64,000 nucleotides of DNA from an uncultured Eubacteriales bacterium (GCA_910579575.1 CAJTUM010000002.1:186001-250000), one strand, 5' to 3'; positions 1 through 8,742 are shown, numbered from the stretch's first letter. Notes: generated from the letters alone by a model not told the origin. Translations and numbers: made by a program.

Positions 1-1
1 C

Positions 2-2023
2 GAGCAAATCCCCAACGACAATTACAGTCTGTCTCTGACCAAGCTTCTGGACGCCAAGGGCCGAGAGTGGCTCAACAGCTCCACCGTTCAGAAGCCTATT
101 ACGCCTGCTCAGGCTGGCACAAACGCCCAATATACCATTGATCTCACCAAAACCGGTTCCTTTGTCGCAGGCGATAAAATCACCATGGGTTCCCAAGAAT
201 TTATCGTTGGCCGAGGCGAACTTTCTTTGGATATCGCCAACGACCCCGCACAGCTGGCAAATTTCCTGGCAGGTAAAATCAACGGCAGACAAAACAAGGA
301 TTACACGGTCACTGCCAACAACGGCAAATTGGAGCTTATCGCCAAAAACCCCGGCGCGGTAGGCAGTCAAGGGCCTAACGCGCCCAAAGATTTGCTGGCT
401 GTCACGGTTGAGATGGCAAACCGCACGACGCCGACCCTGAGCTTCCGCAACCCGATTTTGACAACCCCAGGCGTCAATGGGGATCCTACAGCCACTCCGC
501 CTGTAGCCGCTGTGGCTGCGGTCTATACCATGGCCCTCAACAGCTCTAAAAACTGGAGAGACGGCGATACGTTCGACATTGGCGGCCAGACCTTTACTGT
601 GGGAACCGGCGCCGGCCAGATTTCGGAGGCGGACGCCAACGACCCCGAAAAAATGGCGCAATTCCTGGCTGGCCAGCTGACTGACGCCGATTACACTATT
701 ACGGCTAACGGCAGCAATTTGGTATTCACTGCAAATACTGCCGGCGCGGCCGCCAACGATGCGTCGCCCGCCAAGCCGGCCAACGCTACCGTTACCATGC
801 CCGCCCGTACAGCGCCGACAGTAAGTTTTGGCGCGCCCCAGCAAACCGACGCTGGCTCCGACGCCACATTTAATCCCACAACTCCTCCGAACGACACCGA
901 CGAAACGACCTATAAAGTCACCCAACAGCAAATCAACGGTCAGTGGTATGAAGTGACTACGGCGATTTATCACACCCAGCCTATCAATCTGGACGACAAC
1001 GACCTGTATGGCTCTCTGCAAGCCTCTCGAGAGCTGCTGACGGAAGCAGGCGAATTTTCCAGTCAGGATACCATCGACAACGTGGATGAAAGCGCCGCCA
1101 TCAAGCGGGGCATCCCCTATTACCGAAAGTCCTTGGATCTGCTGGCCCGGCAGTTCGCCCAACAATACAACAGCCTGAACAACGGCCATCTTGTGGATGA
1201 AAACGGAAACTATTTGCAGGCGACAGGCAAAAAGGACGACAAGGGCAACCCCATTTATGAAAAGCTGCCCGAGCTTACAATTAAATATTATGTAGACGCC
1301 GACGGCAATTATCTGGGCGTGGACCAAACCGCCGCTGGAGCAAACGCCACAGAAGTCACCGCCACGCTGAACAAAAACATGACGGATAACGAGACGAAAG
1401 CCTTTAACGACCAGTTCCCCAAAGGCGTTACCGACGCCGACGGCAATACCTATACCGCCGATTCGATCAAAGATTATCTGGATCAAAACGGCGTGCAGCC
1501 GGACGATGTGGGCAATCTGTTCAGCAACCAAGGCGATACCAACGACGCCTCCAATATCACCGCCGCCAATATCTCCGTTTCTTTGGGCTGGTCCAAAGGC
1601 GACACCCATATTGTCACCAGCTACATGAAGCCTTTTGGCGAGGTGGAAAACACCACCCAGAGCGAAAACGTCAGCCACATGATCAGCATGATCGACAAAC
1701 CTCTGGAATACAACCCCCAAGATCTGGACCCGGACGCCGCCAGCACCCATCTTTTCAAAGGCTCCTTCAACGATATGATGGATAATATGTGCTCTGTCCT
1801 GGGCAACGACCGGCGCAGCACCAACGTGATGCTCAACACCTATTACGCCTCCGCTGTGGAGCTGGACACCGGCCGGGATTCTATTTCCGGCGTGGACCTG
1901 AACGACGAGGCTATGAATATGATACAATACCAGAAAGCCTATTCCGCCGCCTGCCGCCTGATGACCGCCATCGACGAGACGCTGGACCGGCTGATTAACA
2001 ATACCGGCCTTGCAGGCAGATAA
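2..2023 (+). CDS. flgK: Flagellar hook-associated protein FlgK (HAP1), 5' end outside the window
   Basis: The frame is open from base 2 to a TAA at 2021-2023, so only the C-terminal ~673 residues are seen. The last ~100 residues have the conserved flagellar C-terminal motif (GVDLNDEAMNMIQYQKAYSA, then a run ending in DETLDRLINN) typical of FlgK, which joins hook to filament outside the cell. Upstream lies a large insert with at least two tandem ~110-residue repeats: one starting NAQYTIDLTKTGSFVAGD, one starting AAVYTMALNSSKNWRDGD. Both share 'QFLAG/NFLAG...DYT(V/I)TAN' and a 'PT(L/V)SF' end. A ribosome binding site for flgL follows 10 bases after the stop. Family call is firm; the role of the insert (surface-exposed decoration) is inference. 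Confidence 0.93.
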   Translation, partial: EQIPNDNYSLSLTKLLDAKGREWLNSSTVQKPITPAQAGTNAQYTIDLTKTGSFVAGDKITMGSQEFIVGRGELSLDIANDPAQLANFLAGKINGRQNKDYTVTANNGKLELIAKNPGAVGSQGPNAPKDLLAVTVEMANRTTPTLSFRNPILTTPGVNGDPTATPPVAAVAAVYTMALNSSKNWRDGDTFDIGGQTFTVGTGAGQISEADANDPEKMAQFLAGQLTDADYTITANGSNLVFTANTAGAAANDASPAKPANATVTMPARTAPTVSFGAPQQTDAGSDATFNPTTPPNDTDETTYKVTQQQINGQWYEVTTAIYHTQPINLDDNDLYGSLQASRELLTEAGEFSSQDTIDNVDESAAIKRGIPYYRKSLDLLARQFAQQYNSLNNGHLVDENGNYLQATGKKDDKGNPIYEKLPELTIKYYVDADGNYLGVDQTAAGANATEVTATLNKNMTDNETKAFNDQFPKGVTDADGNTYTADSIKDYLDQNGVQPDDVGNLFSNQGDTNDASNITAANISVSLGWSKGDTHIVTSYMKPFGEVENTTQSENVSHMISMIDKPLEYNPQDLDPDAASTHLFKGSFNDMMDNMCSVLGNDRRSTNVMLNTYYASAVELDTGRDSISGVDLNDEAMNMIQYQKAYSAACRLMTAIDETLDRLINNTGLAGR

Positions 2024-2045
2024 CGATTAAGGAGGTTTCCGCTCT

Positions 2046-3371
2046 ATGATTCGAGCCACCACAGGCGGTGTGCTCCGGGGCTACCGCAGCAACCTGATGA
2101 ATTCCTTCATCACGCTGAATAACGCCCGGAAGACCATGTTGACCCAGCGCAATTTCAACTCTTATGCAGAGGACCCGGCCGCGGCCTCCAAGTCCTTTCA
2201 GCTGCGGCGGGCCCGTATGGCCACGCAAAGCCAATATAATATCTGCGACGACACCTACCGTAAATATCAGCAGGGCGTCAGCGCTTTGCAATCTGTCAAT
2301 CAGATGATCGCCACAGAAAACGGCTCCGAATTGGCCACGCTGAAGGACGCCGCTCTGCGGGTGCTTAACGATCCCAGCGGCGACGCTCGAGCCGCCTTGA
2401 GCAAAACTCTGAGCCAGATTTCCGACACCATCATCCAAAGCATGAACACCAAGTACGGCGACAATTTTGTCTTCGCCGGGGCGGACGGTCAGAACGTTCC
2501 CTTTGAAATTGTGGACAACAAGCTCTATTATCGGGGCATCCCCGTAGACGCCCAGGTTCCCAAGGTGACTCTGGACGCCGGCAACAACAACGCCCAATAT
2601 ACCGTGGACGCCGCCGGCAACATCGACCCCAACGGCCAATATTATATCCAGGCAGACAGCGTTTCCGCGATCGACGCCGCCGAATTTGACGCTATGGACC
2701 CCGCCGACCAGCCTCAGGTGCTGCGCGACGCCAGCGGCGCCGCTGTCAAGGTGGACGCCGACGGCAATATCGACCCCAACGGCGCTTTTTATCTGAACAC
2801 GACCAACCTCAAAACCGTCAGCCAAGAGGACTATGAGACCTGCCAAAAAGACCTGGCAAAGCTGGAGTACCTGGCGGACGAAAAATATTTTGTGGATATC
2901 GGTCTGGGCTTCAAAGAAAACATCAAGGGCGAGCTGATTGAGGCCAGCGGCTTCAACGCAGCCCTCAACGGTCTGACCTATTTGGGCTATGGCGTGGATG
3001 AAGACGGCGACCCCAAAAACATCTATTCCATCGTCCAGAAGCTCAGCGACATCGCCGCCCGAGCCCAGGATCGTCCCTGGACAGAGGCGGATTACAACGA
3101 ATTTTATGAGCTGACCGGCAAACTGGAGGACCATTCTTCGGAATTTAACACCCAGTTTATCAATACAGACGCCTCTACCACCAAGCTGAAAAACAACTTG
3201 GAGCTGCTGGAAGAGAGCTTCTACACTCTTCAGGAGCAATACAGCGAACTGGAGGATGTGGATATGGCCGACGCCATCACCTCCTTTATCTGGGCTCAGT
3301 ATTGCTATAACGCGGCGTTGAAGGTAGGCAACAGCATTTTATCTGAAAGCCTCATCGATTATCTAAATTAA
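2046..3371 (+). CDS. flgL: Flagellar hook-associated protein FlgL (HAP3)
   Basis: 441 residues, longer than the usual ~300 for FlgL. The N-terminus (MIRATTGGVLRGYRSNLMNS, then the conserved 'YAEDPAAASKSFQLRRAR') and the helical C-terminus are flagellin-like, as expected for the second junction protein between hook and filament. A central insert around residues 175-265 carries a duplicated element, 'DAAGNIDPNGQYYI' and 'DADGNIDPNGAFYL'. A strong AAGGAGG at about 2030 sets the ATG at 2046. The gene follows flgK by 22 bases and is clearly cotranscribed. Confidence 0.93.
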   Translation: MIRATTGGVLRGYRSNLMNSFITLNNARKTMLTQRNFNSYAEDPAAASKSFQLRRARMATQSQYNICDDTYRKYQQGVSALQSVNQMIATENGSELATLKDAALRVLNDPSGDARAALSKTLSQISDTIIQSMNTKYGDNFVFAGADGQNVPFEIVDNKLYYRGIPVDAQVPKVTLDAGNNNAQYTVDAAGNIDPNGQYYIQADSVSAIDAAEFDAMDPADQPQVLRDASGAAVKVDADGNIDPNGAFYLNTTNLKTVSQEDYETCQKDLAKLEYLADEKYFVDIGLGFKENIKGELIEASGFNAALNGLTYLGYGVDEDGDPKNIYSIVQKLSDIAARAQDRPWTEADYNEFYELTGKLEDHSSEFNTQFINTDASTTKLKNNLELLEESFYTLQEQYSELEDVDMADAITSFIWAQYCYNAALKVGNSILSESLIDYLN

Positions 3372-3460
3372 ATCCGTCCGCAGCGACAAGGCCGGGAAAC
3401 CGGCCTTGCCGCTGAGTTTCCCTGAAAAATTGAAGCAAGAAAGGAGCGCAAGATGAACTT

Positions 3461-4069
3461 ATGTATCCCTTGATTGAGATCAAAACCGTGCCCATTGAAA
3501 TTGAGATGAAGGTCACCCACGCAAAGATGGAATACAGCAGAGGCACCGCCGAGCTGGAGATTTCCCGGGGGGAGGGCGGCATGAGCATTAAAAGTCGGCC
3601 CATCCGGCTGAATATCGATACCTTTGAAGCCCGCAATTCGGTGTGTCCCACAGCCATGCGCTCTGTTGAGCAATACGCCCAGCAAGGCAAACAGGCTTCT
3701 TATGAGGCCACCGCTACCTATGCCCAGCAAGGTCAACTGTTGCTGGATGCCAAAATCGGCCAGGAGCTGGTGACTCAGTTTGCCGCCGACGCCCAAAACC
3801 GCAACCTGAAAACCAATGTAGGGCTGCAATTTCTCCCCACCGTCGGCCCAGAGATTTCTTGGGATCCAGGCGAAATGCACATTCGCTATGAGATGGATAA
3901 GCTGAACTTCGATTGGCGGGTCAACCAGCCCCAATTTGAGTTTACGCCTGGCGACATCGAGCTTTCTGTAAAGCAGCAGCCAGACGTGGTAATCAAGTAT
4001 GTGGGCGGACCGCTGTATGTGCCCCCCTCTGCCGACCCGGATTATCGGCCGGTGGACGTAGAGGCCTGA
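3461..4069 (+). CDS. DUF6470-like protein of flagellar clusters
   Basis: 202 residues with no signal peptide. It is rich in short beta-strand-like segments such as 'IEIEMKVTHAKMEY' and 'GDIELSVKQQPDVVIKYVGGPLYVPP'. Proteins of this type sit between flgL and fliW in many Clostridia and Bacilli; the molecular role is unknown. The start is unusual: the AAGGAG at 3440-3446 is ideally spaced for an ATG at 3453, but that frame ends after six codons (MNLCIP). The real frame starts at 3461, 14-15 bases from the Shine-Dalgarno. A short upstream ORF may tune translation, or the spacing is simply long. Confidence 0.75.
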   Translation: MYPLIEIKTVPIEIEMKVTHAKMEYSRGTAELEISRGEGGMSIKSRPIRLNIDTFEARNSVCPTAMRSVEQYAQQGKQASYEATATYAQQGQLLLDAKIGQELVTQFAADAQNRNLKTNVGLQFLPTVGPEISWDPGEMHIRYEMDKLNFDWRVNQPQFEFTPGDIELSVKQQPDVVIKYVGGPLYVPPSADPDYRPVDVEA

Positions 4070-4091
4070 CTGGTTTCATGAGGAGGAATTT

Positions 4092-4538
4092 ATGAAGATC
4101 CAGACCAAATATTTTGGCGAAATCGAGTATGACGAGGATGAAAAGATCCTCTTCCCCGCCGGTCTCTTCGGCTTTGAATCGGAGCGGGAATTTTTGTTGA
4201 TCCCTTTTGAGGGCGGCTCCCTGTTGTGTTTCCAGAGCGTCCAGACCCCAGACCTGGCCTTTGTCTCCATGAACCCCCTTTCGCTAAAGCTGGATTACGA
4301 GCCTGTGCTCCAGCCCGCCGAGCTCCAGTCTTTGGGCGTCCAAGACAGCCAAGATTTGGCTTATTATGTATTGTGCGTGGTGAAAAAACCGGTGTCTGAA
4401 AGCACAGTCAATTTGAAATGTCCCATCGCCGTCAACCCGGAAACCCGCCAAGCCCGCCAGGTTATCCTGGAAACGGACGCCTATGAAATGCGCCATCCGC
4501 TGGCGGAATTCAGCGGCGAGGAGGCCCCCTCATGCTGA
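4092..4538 (+). CDS. fliW: Flagellar assembly factor FliW
   Basis: 148 residues. The N-terminus 'MKIQTKYFGEIEYDEDEKILFPAGLFGFESEREFLL' region and the later 'NLKCPIAVNPETRQARQVIL' are diagnostic of FliW. In the family, FliW binds flagellin and also antagonises CsrA, coupling flagellin export to translation. GAGGAGGAATTT precedes the ATG. Its 3' end overlaps the csrA start by 7 bases, so the two partners are translationally coupled. Confidence 0.95.
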   Translation: MKIQTKYFGEIEYDEDEKILFPAGLFGFESEREFLLIPFEGGSLLCFQSVQTPDLAFVSMNPLSLKLDYEPVLQPAELQSLGVQDSQDLAYYVLCVVKKPVSESTVNLKCPIAVNPETRQARQVILETDAYEMRHPLAEFSGEEAPSC

Positions 4539-4852
4539 TTTTGCAGCGCCGAGCGGGGGAATCCTTGTTGATCGGAGAGGATATCACGGTCTCGGTAGTT
4601 TCAATCGACGGGGTGCGGGTGCGCTTAGCCATCTCCGCCCCGGATCATGTGTCGATCCTGCGCAGCGAGCTGGCCGTCGCCAGCGCCGCTAACCGGGATT
4701 CTGCAATGGAAGAGTCCGCTCCCAACGAGCTTTTGAGCCTGTTGGGCGGCGTGCTTGATACACGGCGGGAATCCTCTGCCTCCAAAACAGAGGAAATCCG
4801 CCCTGAGCCAAACCCCAAGAATGCAAACAAACAGAACAAAAAGGAGGAATAA
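4532..4852 (+). CDS. csrA: Carbon storage / translation regulator CsrA with C-terminal tail
   Basis: Residues 1-55 are a clear CsrA domain ('MLILQRRAGESLLIGEDITV...GVRVRLAISAPDHVSILRSEL'), an RNA-binding dimer that blocks flagellin mRNA translation until FliW titrates it. CsrA is usually 60-75 residues; this one has 106. The extra ~45 residues are charged and probably disordered (ending EEIRPEPNPKNANKQNKKEE). It overlaps fliW and is followed after 3 bases by the next gene, as in a compact flagellar operon. Confidence 0.94.
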   Translation: MLILQRRAGESLLIGEDITVSVVSIDGVRVRLAISAPDHVSILRSELAVASAANRDSAMEESAPNELLSLLGGVLDTRRESSASKTEEIRPEPNPKNANKQNKKEE

Positions 4853-4855
4853 GCA

Positions 4856-5038
4856 ATGATGGAATCCATCGCCAGCATGGCCATGAATATGAGCGCCGCC
4901 CAAACGGCCGCCAATTATTCGATTGCCGTTACCAAAAAAATGATGGACACCCAGGAGCTGGCCGGCCAGGAGCTGGTGAATATGCTCCCCGACCTGCCGG
5001 CGCCGGCCAAGGGTCAATTTATCGATACCTACGCCTAA
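4856..5038 (+). CDS. yjfB: YjfB-like putative motility protein
   Basis: 60 residues, starting MMESIASMAMNMSAAQTAAN and containing 'SIAVTKKMMDTQELAGQELVNML', the pattern of the small YjfB family found in motile Firmicutes. AAGGAGG at 4841-4847 is 8 bases before the ATG. Molecular function is unknown; position in the flagellar operon supports a motility link. Confidence 0.85.
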   Translation: MMESIASMAMNMSAAQTAANYSIAVTKKMMDTQELAGQELVNMLPDLPAPAKGQFIDTYA

Positions 5039-5068
5039 ACCCCGGCCGCTGTAAATCGAGGTGATTTG

Positions 5069-5791
5069 ATGATCGGCGCGATTTCTTATGCCAATTCTTA
5101 CAATCCTTATGCTTATAGCCGTCTTTCTGCCGGTCAGGCAGGCCAAGCGGAGCGCCTTGCCGCCTCTCAACGAGTCGGCGGCGTAGCGACGGCCCGTCGG
5201 GCCGATTCTCTGGAAACTCCCGTGCAGCCTGCGCCGCCGGTATCCTCTGTCAAAGGCGATGAGTTGGGCCCAGGCGATCTGGGCTTTTCCATCCGCCAAG
5301 GGGCAGACCCGGTGGAAATGGCTGTGCGGATGCGCATTCAATACCCGGAGGACCAGCCTTTGCCCGGACAAGAAGGCTTAGAGAGCCTAGAAACCCCAGA
5401 GGGCCAGGAGCCTATGGGGGCGGAAGCCGCCCAGAAGGCTCTGGAAGAAGGGGAATGCCAGACCTGCGAACAGAGGAAATATCAGGACGGCTCCGACGAC
5501 ATGGGCGTTTCGTATCAAACTCCCACGCGCATCAATCCAGATCAGGCGGCCTCCGCTGTGCGGGGCCATGAAATGGAACACGTTGTGCGGGAGCAAGCCA
5601 AAGCCCGCCGGGAAGATCGCCGGGTGGTCAGCCAGTCGGTGACAATGCACACGGCTATTTGCCCGGAATGCGGCAAAGCCTATGTGTCCGGCGGAACTAC
5701 GCGCACTGTTACGAAGGCCGTCTCTCAGCCTGAGCCTCAGACCCAGAAGAGCGAAGCTGTGAATCGGACGCCCTTTTCCGCCGTGGCTTAA
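5069..5791 (+). CDS. Putative HExxH metallopeptidase-like protein of the flagellar cluster
   Basis: 240 residues from the ATG at 5069, preceded by GAGGTGA; an in-frame TTG one codon earlier is less well spaced. The N-terminal half is low-complexity and Pro/Gln/Glu rich. The C-terminal part has HEMEH (about residues 167-171), a CxxC at about 130-133 and CPEC at about 198-201, which could bind zinc. The layout 'SAVRGHEMEHVVREQAKA' resembles SprA/CJM1_0395-type putative metalloproteases, where a similar 'AHExxH' occurs. It is the last gene before two terminators. Peptidase activity is inference. Confidence 0.65.
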   Translation: MIGAISYANSYNPYAYSRLSAGQAGQAERLAASQRVGGVATARRADSLETPVQPAPPVSSVKGDELGPGDLGFSIRQGADPVEMAVRMRIQYPEDQPLPGQEGLESLETPEGQEPMGAEAAQKALEEGECQTCEQRKYQDGSDDMGVSYQTPTRINPDQAASAVRGHEMEHVVREQAKARREDRRVVSQSVTMHTAICPECGKAYVSGGTTRTVTKAVSQPEPQTQKSEAVNRTPFSAVA

Positions 5792-5823
5792 CGCCAAGGG
5801 CCCTGAAAAACCAAAATAAACGC

Positions 5824-5862
5824 AAAATACGGCGGCTGATGAATCAGCCGCCGTATTTTTTG
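5824..5862 (+). terminator. Rho-independent terminator ending the flagellar operon
   Basis: A 16-bp stem (5824-5839 with 5844-5859) with loop TGAA is followed by a T run. It lies 33 bases after the last flagellar gene. Confidence 0.9.
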
Positions 5863-5900
5863 CTGAAACGCCATTTTCCGTCCGTCGGGCTTGCCCTGTC

Positions 5901-5934
5901 CGGACGAAAAAACAGGCGCAGCCTGTTTTTTCGT
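5901..5934 (-). terminator. Terminator for the gene at 5935-6357
   Basis: ACGAAAAAACAGGC pairs with GCCTGTTTTTTCGT. It directly abuts the stop codon of the minus-strand gene and would also work in the other direction. Confidence 0.8.
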
Positions 5935-6357
5935 TCAGACAGCCGCCTTCCCCAGGCCGTCCGCCCCATCTCCGCAGATCAGAGGCGGGCTGTCCAACCG
6001 GGTATATCGGCTGGCTGTTTTCAATCCCCCGATCACACAAGACACGCTCTGCTGATCGGTATATCCAAGAGCTTCTTTGAACACAAAGCCCCAAAAAGCG
6101 CCCAAAGCCTGCTTTTCCTCCCGGTTCAGTTGGCCTAACCTTTGGCCCCACACCATAAAATGAACCCGCGCCGGCGGGATTCCCATCACATCGTTGCAGA
6201 ATTGATAATGTCCCAGCAGCACAGGGTCCGCCACCGTGTCCATCAGGGAATCCCACAGTTCCCCCGCTCCCACATAGGAGGCAAACCGGCGATATTTCCG
6301 GGCGAAGTCCTCTTTCAATTTCTGCTGGATCTGCTGGGTCGTCACAATTTTGGCCAT
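5935..6357 (-). CDS. Hypothetical protein, 140 residues
   Basis: I do not recognise a family. The start is the ATG at 6357 (MAKIVTTQQIQQKLKEDF), preceded on the minus strand by GAGGTGC with good spacing; the frame runs further upstream but without a site. The product looks soluble and helical ('LNREEKQALGAFWGFVFKEAL') with no signal peptide. It is a single-gene unit closed by its own terminator. Bases 6358-6498 hold no further gene; a GC-rich hairpin (GCGCGC/GCGCGC) sits near 6466-6485. Confidence 0.6.
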   Translation of the reverse strand: MAKIVTTQQIQQKLKEDFARKYRRFASYVGAGELWDSLMDTVADPVLLGHYQFCNDVMGIPPARVHFMVWGQRLGQLNREEKQALGAFWGFVFKEALGYTDQQSVSCVIGGLKTASRYTRLDSPPLICGDGADGLGKAAV

Positions 6358-6498
6358 ATGAAAGCACCTCATTTGATGATAATTACAGTTCCAATACCCG
6401 GGGCTCCTCTCTTTGCCCCGTCTCCTTGTGAAATAAGGATCTCTCTTTTTTGTTGCTCTTCCCGGCGCGCTCAAAAGCGCGCTATGGTTGTGATATGA

Positions 6499-7326
6499 TT
6501 ACTCGATATTCCAATAAAGGGCGGCGCAATGGAGCCCAGCGGAAGGCAGCGAAACCTCCTCTTCCAGGCAGGCGAAAAGCCGCTGCCCCTGGGCCAGCAT
6601 ACAGCCGACCATTTGGCGTCGATGAGGCGGAAGGGCGCTCAACGGCAGCCGACCGCTCTGCCGCCCTTGGCTGTCCAACAGCGGCAAGGATTTTTCCAAA
6701 CAGACCGGCTGCTCCTTCGCCCACTCTTCCTCCAACAAAACCAAATCCAAAAACAGGCCGCCAAACCGCCGGGGCCGACGGCGGCACAGCTGCTGAAGGC
6801 GCTCCGCAGCCAGCAGACGAACGCCCTGGGCGCCGGCTCTGGTTTTTGCCGGCTCCATTGCCCAAGGTGTCTTCAACCGCTCTTTCCATGGCTCGCCGGC
6901 TGCTCTGCCGCCGGGCCAGTACAGCCGAACCTCCAACCAGCGGCGCTGACCGGGCTGGCCTAAGCCAAGCCGCGCCAGCAAGGGAATCCCCTGGTCCAGC
7001 AAAGCGGCGGGAATGCTGTTGCTGGCCATAGGCAGATAGCCGATCGGCTGGCCGTCCTGCCGCAATACACGCACGGCGTTGCAATCATGGATATTCTCCG
7101 GCTCTCGGCGCAAGATCAGCGTTTCCCCTTCCCGCAGAAGGGGCAAAATCGCGTCGGCTTCCTCTACATAATGAAAGCCCTTTACCGGCGCCGCGTCCAG
7201 CAGAGGGTCCGGCTGGGCCAGCCGCCGCAGCGTCCGTCCCTTCCGGCAATAGGCGATTTTGCGGCAGACCAACAAAATCCCCAAAACCGCCGACGCCGCC
7301 AGCGCCAGCAAAACCGCAGCTTTCAT
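6499..7326 (-). CDS. Membrane-anchored HIRAN-domain protein
   Basis: 275 residues from the ATG at 7326, preceded by GGGAGGGAAAC. Residues 1-20 are one hydrophobic segment (MKAAVLLALAASAVLGILLV). Residues ~49-125 match a HIRAN domain ('VKGFHYVEEADAILPLLREG', 'ENIHDCNAVRVL', 'IGYLPMASNSIPAALLDQG'). HIRAN in HLTF/Rad5 binds 3' DNA ends; stand-alone bacterial copies are poorly understood. The ~145-residue C-terminus is unassigned and Leu/Arg rich. The DNA-binding role is uncertain because the N-terminal anchor would put the domain at the membrane. Confidence 0.72.
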   Translation of the reverse strand: MKAAVLLALAASAVLGILLVCRKIAYCRKGRTLRRLAQPDPLLDAAPVKGFHYVEEADAILPLLREGETLILRREPENIHDCNAVRVLRQDGQPIGYLPMASNSIPAALLDQGIPLLARLGLGQPGQRRWLEVRLYWPGGRAAGEPWKERLKTPWAMEPAKTRAGAQGVRLLAAERLQQLCRRRPRRFGGLFLDLVLLEEEWAKEQPVCLEKSLPLLDSQGRQSGRLPLSALPPHRRQMVGCMLAQGQRLFACLEEEVSLPSAGLHCAALYWNIE

Positions 7327-7346
7327 CCGTTTCCCTCCCCAAAAGA

Positions 7347-7381
7347 TGAAAACGGGCCGCACCCCCGATGGATACGGCCCG
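7347..7381 (-). terminator. Probable terminator between the desulfidase gene and the HIRAN gene
   Basis: On the minus strand CGGGCCG pairs with CGGCCCG across a 15-16 base loop, followed by TTTTCATCTTTT. The long loop makes it moderate. Confidence 0.5.
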
Positions 7382-7473
7382 CCGTCGCTGCCCGCGCTGT
7401 CCCCAAACGGGCGGGCCAGGGGTTTGAGACGTCAGCTCCTGTCAATTTTACGACGCGGCGCGTCAGGCGTCGT

Positions 7474-8742
7474 TTACTTATCCAGCATCACCTGCAAAAT
7501 GGTAAGATCTAGCTGAGGAACGCCCTGATTGGCCAAACAGCCGACGCCTCGGATCGTATCTTCCACATCCTTGCAAACAATGCCTTCCTTCTCGCAGGGG
7601 CACAGGTTTTCCATCGCCAGCGTAGCGCACAAAACAGCCGCCTGAACGCCGGTGGCAATTTTCAAGGCGCAGGTGGTTTTCGCGCCGTCGCAAATCATGC
7701 CCATGTGGTTGGCCAAAATCATCTGGATTCCCTTCTCCATCTGGCCCAGCGAACCGCCCATCAGATAGATCATGGCGCAGCAGGAACCGGCGGCGCCGGC
7801 GATGCCGCTGCCGCACAGCGGGGAAAGCCGGCCCATATAGCTCTTGATATGTACGGTCACCAAGTCGCTGAGCGCCAGCGCCCGGGCCAGCTGCTCCTGG
7901 CTGGAGCCCAGCTTTTCTGCCAGAGCCGCGGCGGCCACTGTGCAGGAAATGCCCTGGTTGCCGCTGCCGCCGGTGGTCATCACCGGCATAGCGCAGCCGT
8001 CCATTCGCGCGTCGGAGGCCGCGGCCGCGGCGGCGGCCAGTTCGCCGCCCAGAGTGGGCTGAATCAGGCTGCCCAACTTGCCGCTGAGCGCCTTGCCCAC
8101 CCGCAAGCCATAATCGCCCCGCAATCCTTCAGCCGAAACCGCCATATTCATCTTGGCGCCCTCCAGCAAAAAGGCGATTTCCTCAAAAGGAATGGTTGTG
8201 GCAAATTCATAAATTTCTTTCACAGACAGTTCCGCATGGTCTTCCGCCTGGCCGCCAGGGCCGTCCTGGTTCTGGGTCTGCAAAGAGGGGACGCCATCCT
8301 TTTCAATCAGGACCACGTTGGTATGAGAACGCAAAATCACACAGCGGCCTGTATGCCCGCCGCCCTGAACCACAGCCTCGATATACAGCCGCTCCGCCGT
8401 ATCTTCCTTCAGCGATACCTTCAGGATCTTCTGTTCCAGCAGCGCCTCGGCTTCTTTCAGCTGCCGGTCTGTCATGCCGTTGAGGATTTCCAGCTTTTTA
8501 TCAGAACGACGAATGACGGCGCCCAGCAAAGCCGCGATGTCAATGCCTGTCCGCCCTGTGCCGGGAATGCCGACTCCCAAGGCGTTTTTTACGATATTGC
8601 CGCTGAGATAGAGCTGGACGTTCTCCGCCGGCCCCTCCAACTGCTCTGCCGCAATGGATACCGCATAAGCCACGGCGATAGGCTCGGTACACCCCTGGGC
8701 CGGGGCTACTTCCTTTTGCAGCACTTCAATCATTTTGTGCAT
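7474..8742 (-). CDS. L-cysteine desulfidase family protein (UPF0597/YhaM, serine dehydratase alpha-like)
   Basis: 422 residues. 'EVLQKEVAPAQGCTEPIAVAYA' at the N-terminus and later 'TGGSGNQG', 'PLCGSGIAGAAGSC' and 'GMICDGAKTTCALK' are hallmarks of this family, which uses conserved cysteines for an iron-sulfur cluster and breaks cysteine into sulfide, ammonia and pyruvate. GAGGGG precedes the ATG at 8742. It has its own promoter, so it is a separate unit from the cit operon upstream. Exact substrate (cysteine or another beta-substituted amino acid) is not decided by sequence. Confidence 0.88.
   Translation of the reverse strand: MHKMIEVLQKEVAPAQGCTEPIAVAYAVSIAAEQLEGPAENVQLYLSGNIVKNALGVGIPGTGRTGIDIAALLGAVIRRSDKKLEILNGMTDRQLKEAEALLEQKILKVSLKEDTAERLYIEAVVQGGGHTGRCVILRSHTNVVLIEKDGVPSLQTQNQDGPGGQAEDHAELSVKEIYEFATTIPFEEIAFLLEGAKMNMAVSAEGLRGDYGLRVGKALSGKLGSLIQPTLGGELAAAAAAASDARMDGCAMPVMTTGGSGNQGISCTVAAAALAEKLGSSQEQLARALALSDLVTVHIKSYMGRLSPLCGSGIAGAAGSCCAMIYLMGGSLGQMEKGIQMILANHMGMICDGAKTTCALKIATGVQAAVLCATLAMENLCPCEKEGIVCKDVEDTIRGVGCLANQGVPQLDLTILQVMLDK

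Noticed and set aside
5387..6367. 326-residue minus-strand ORF across the flagellar/hypothetical boundary
   Set aside because: It runs antisense to the HExxH gene, through two terminators, and overlaps the better-supported gene at 5935-6357.
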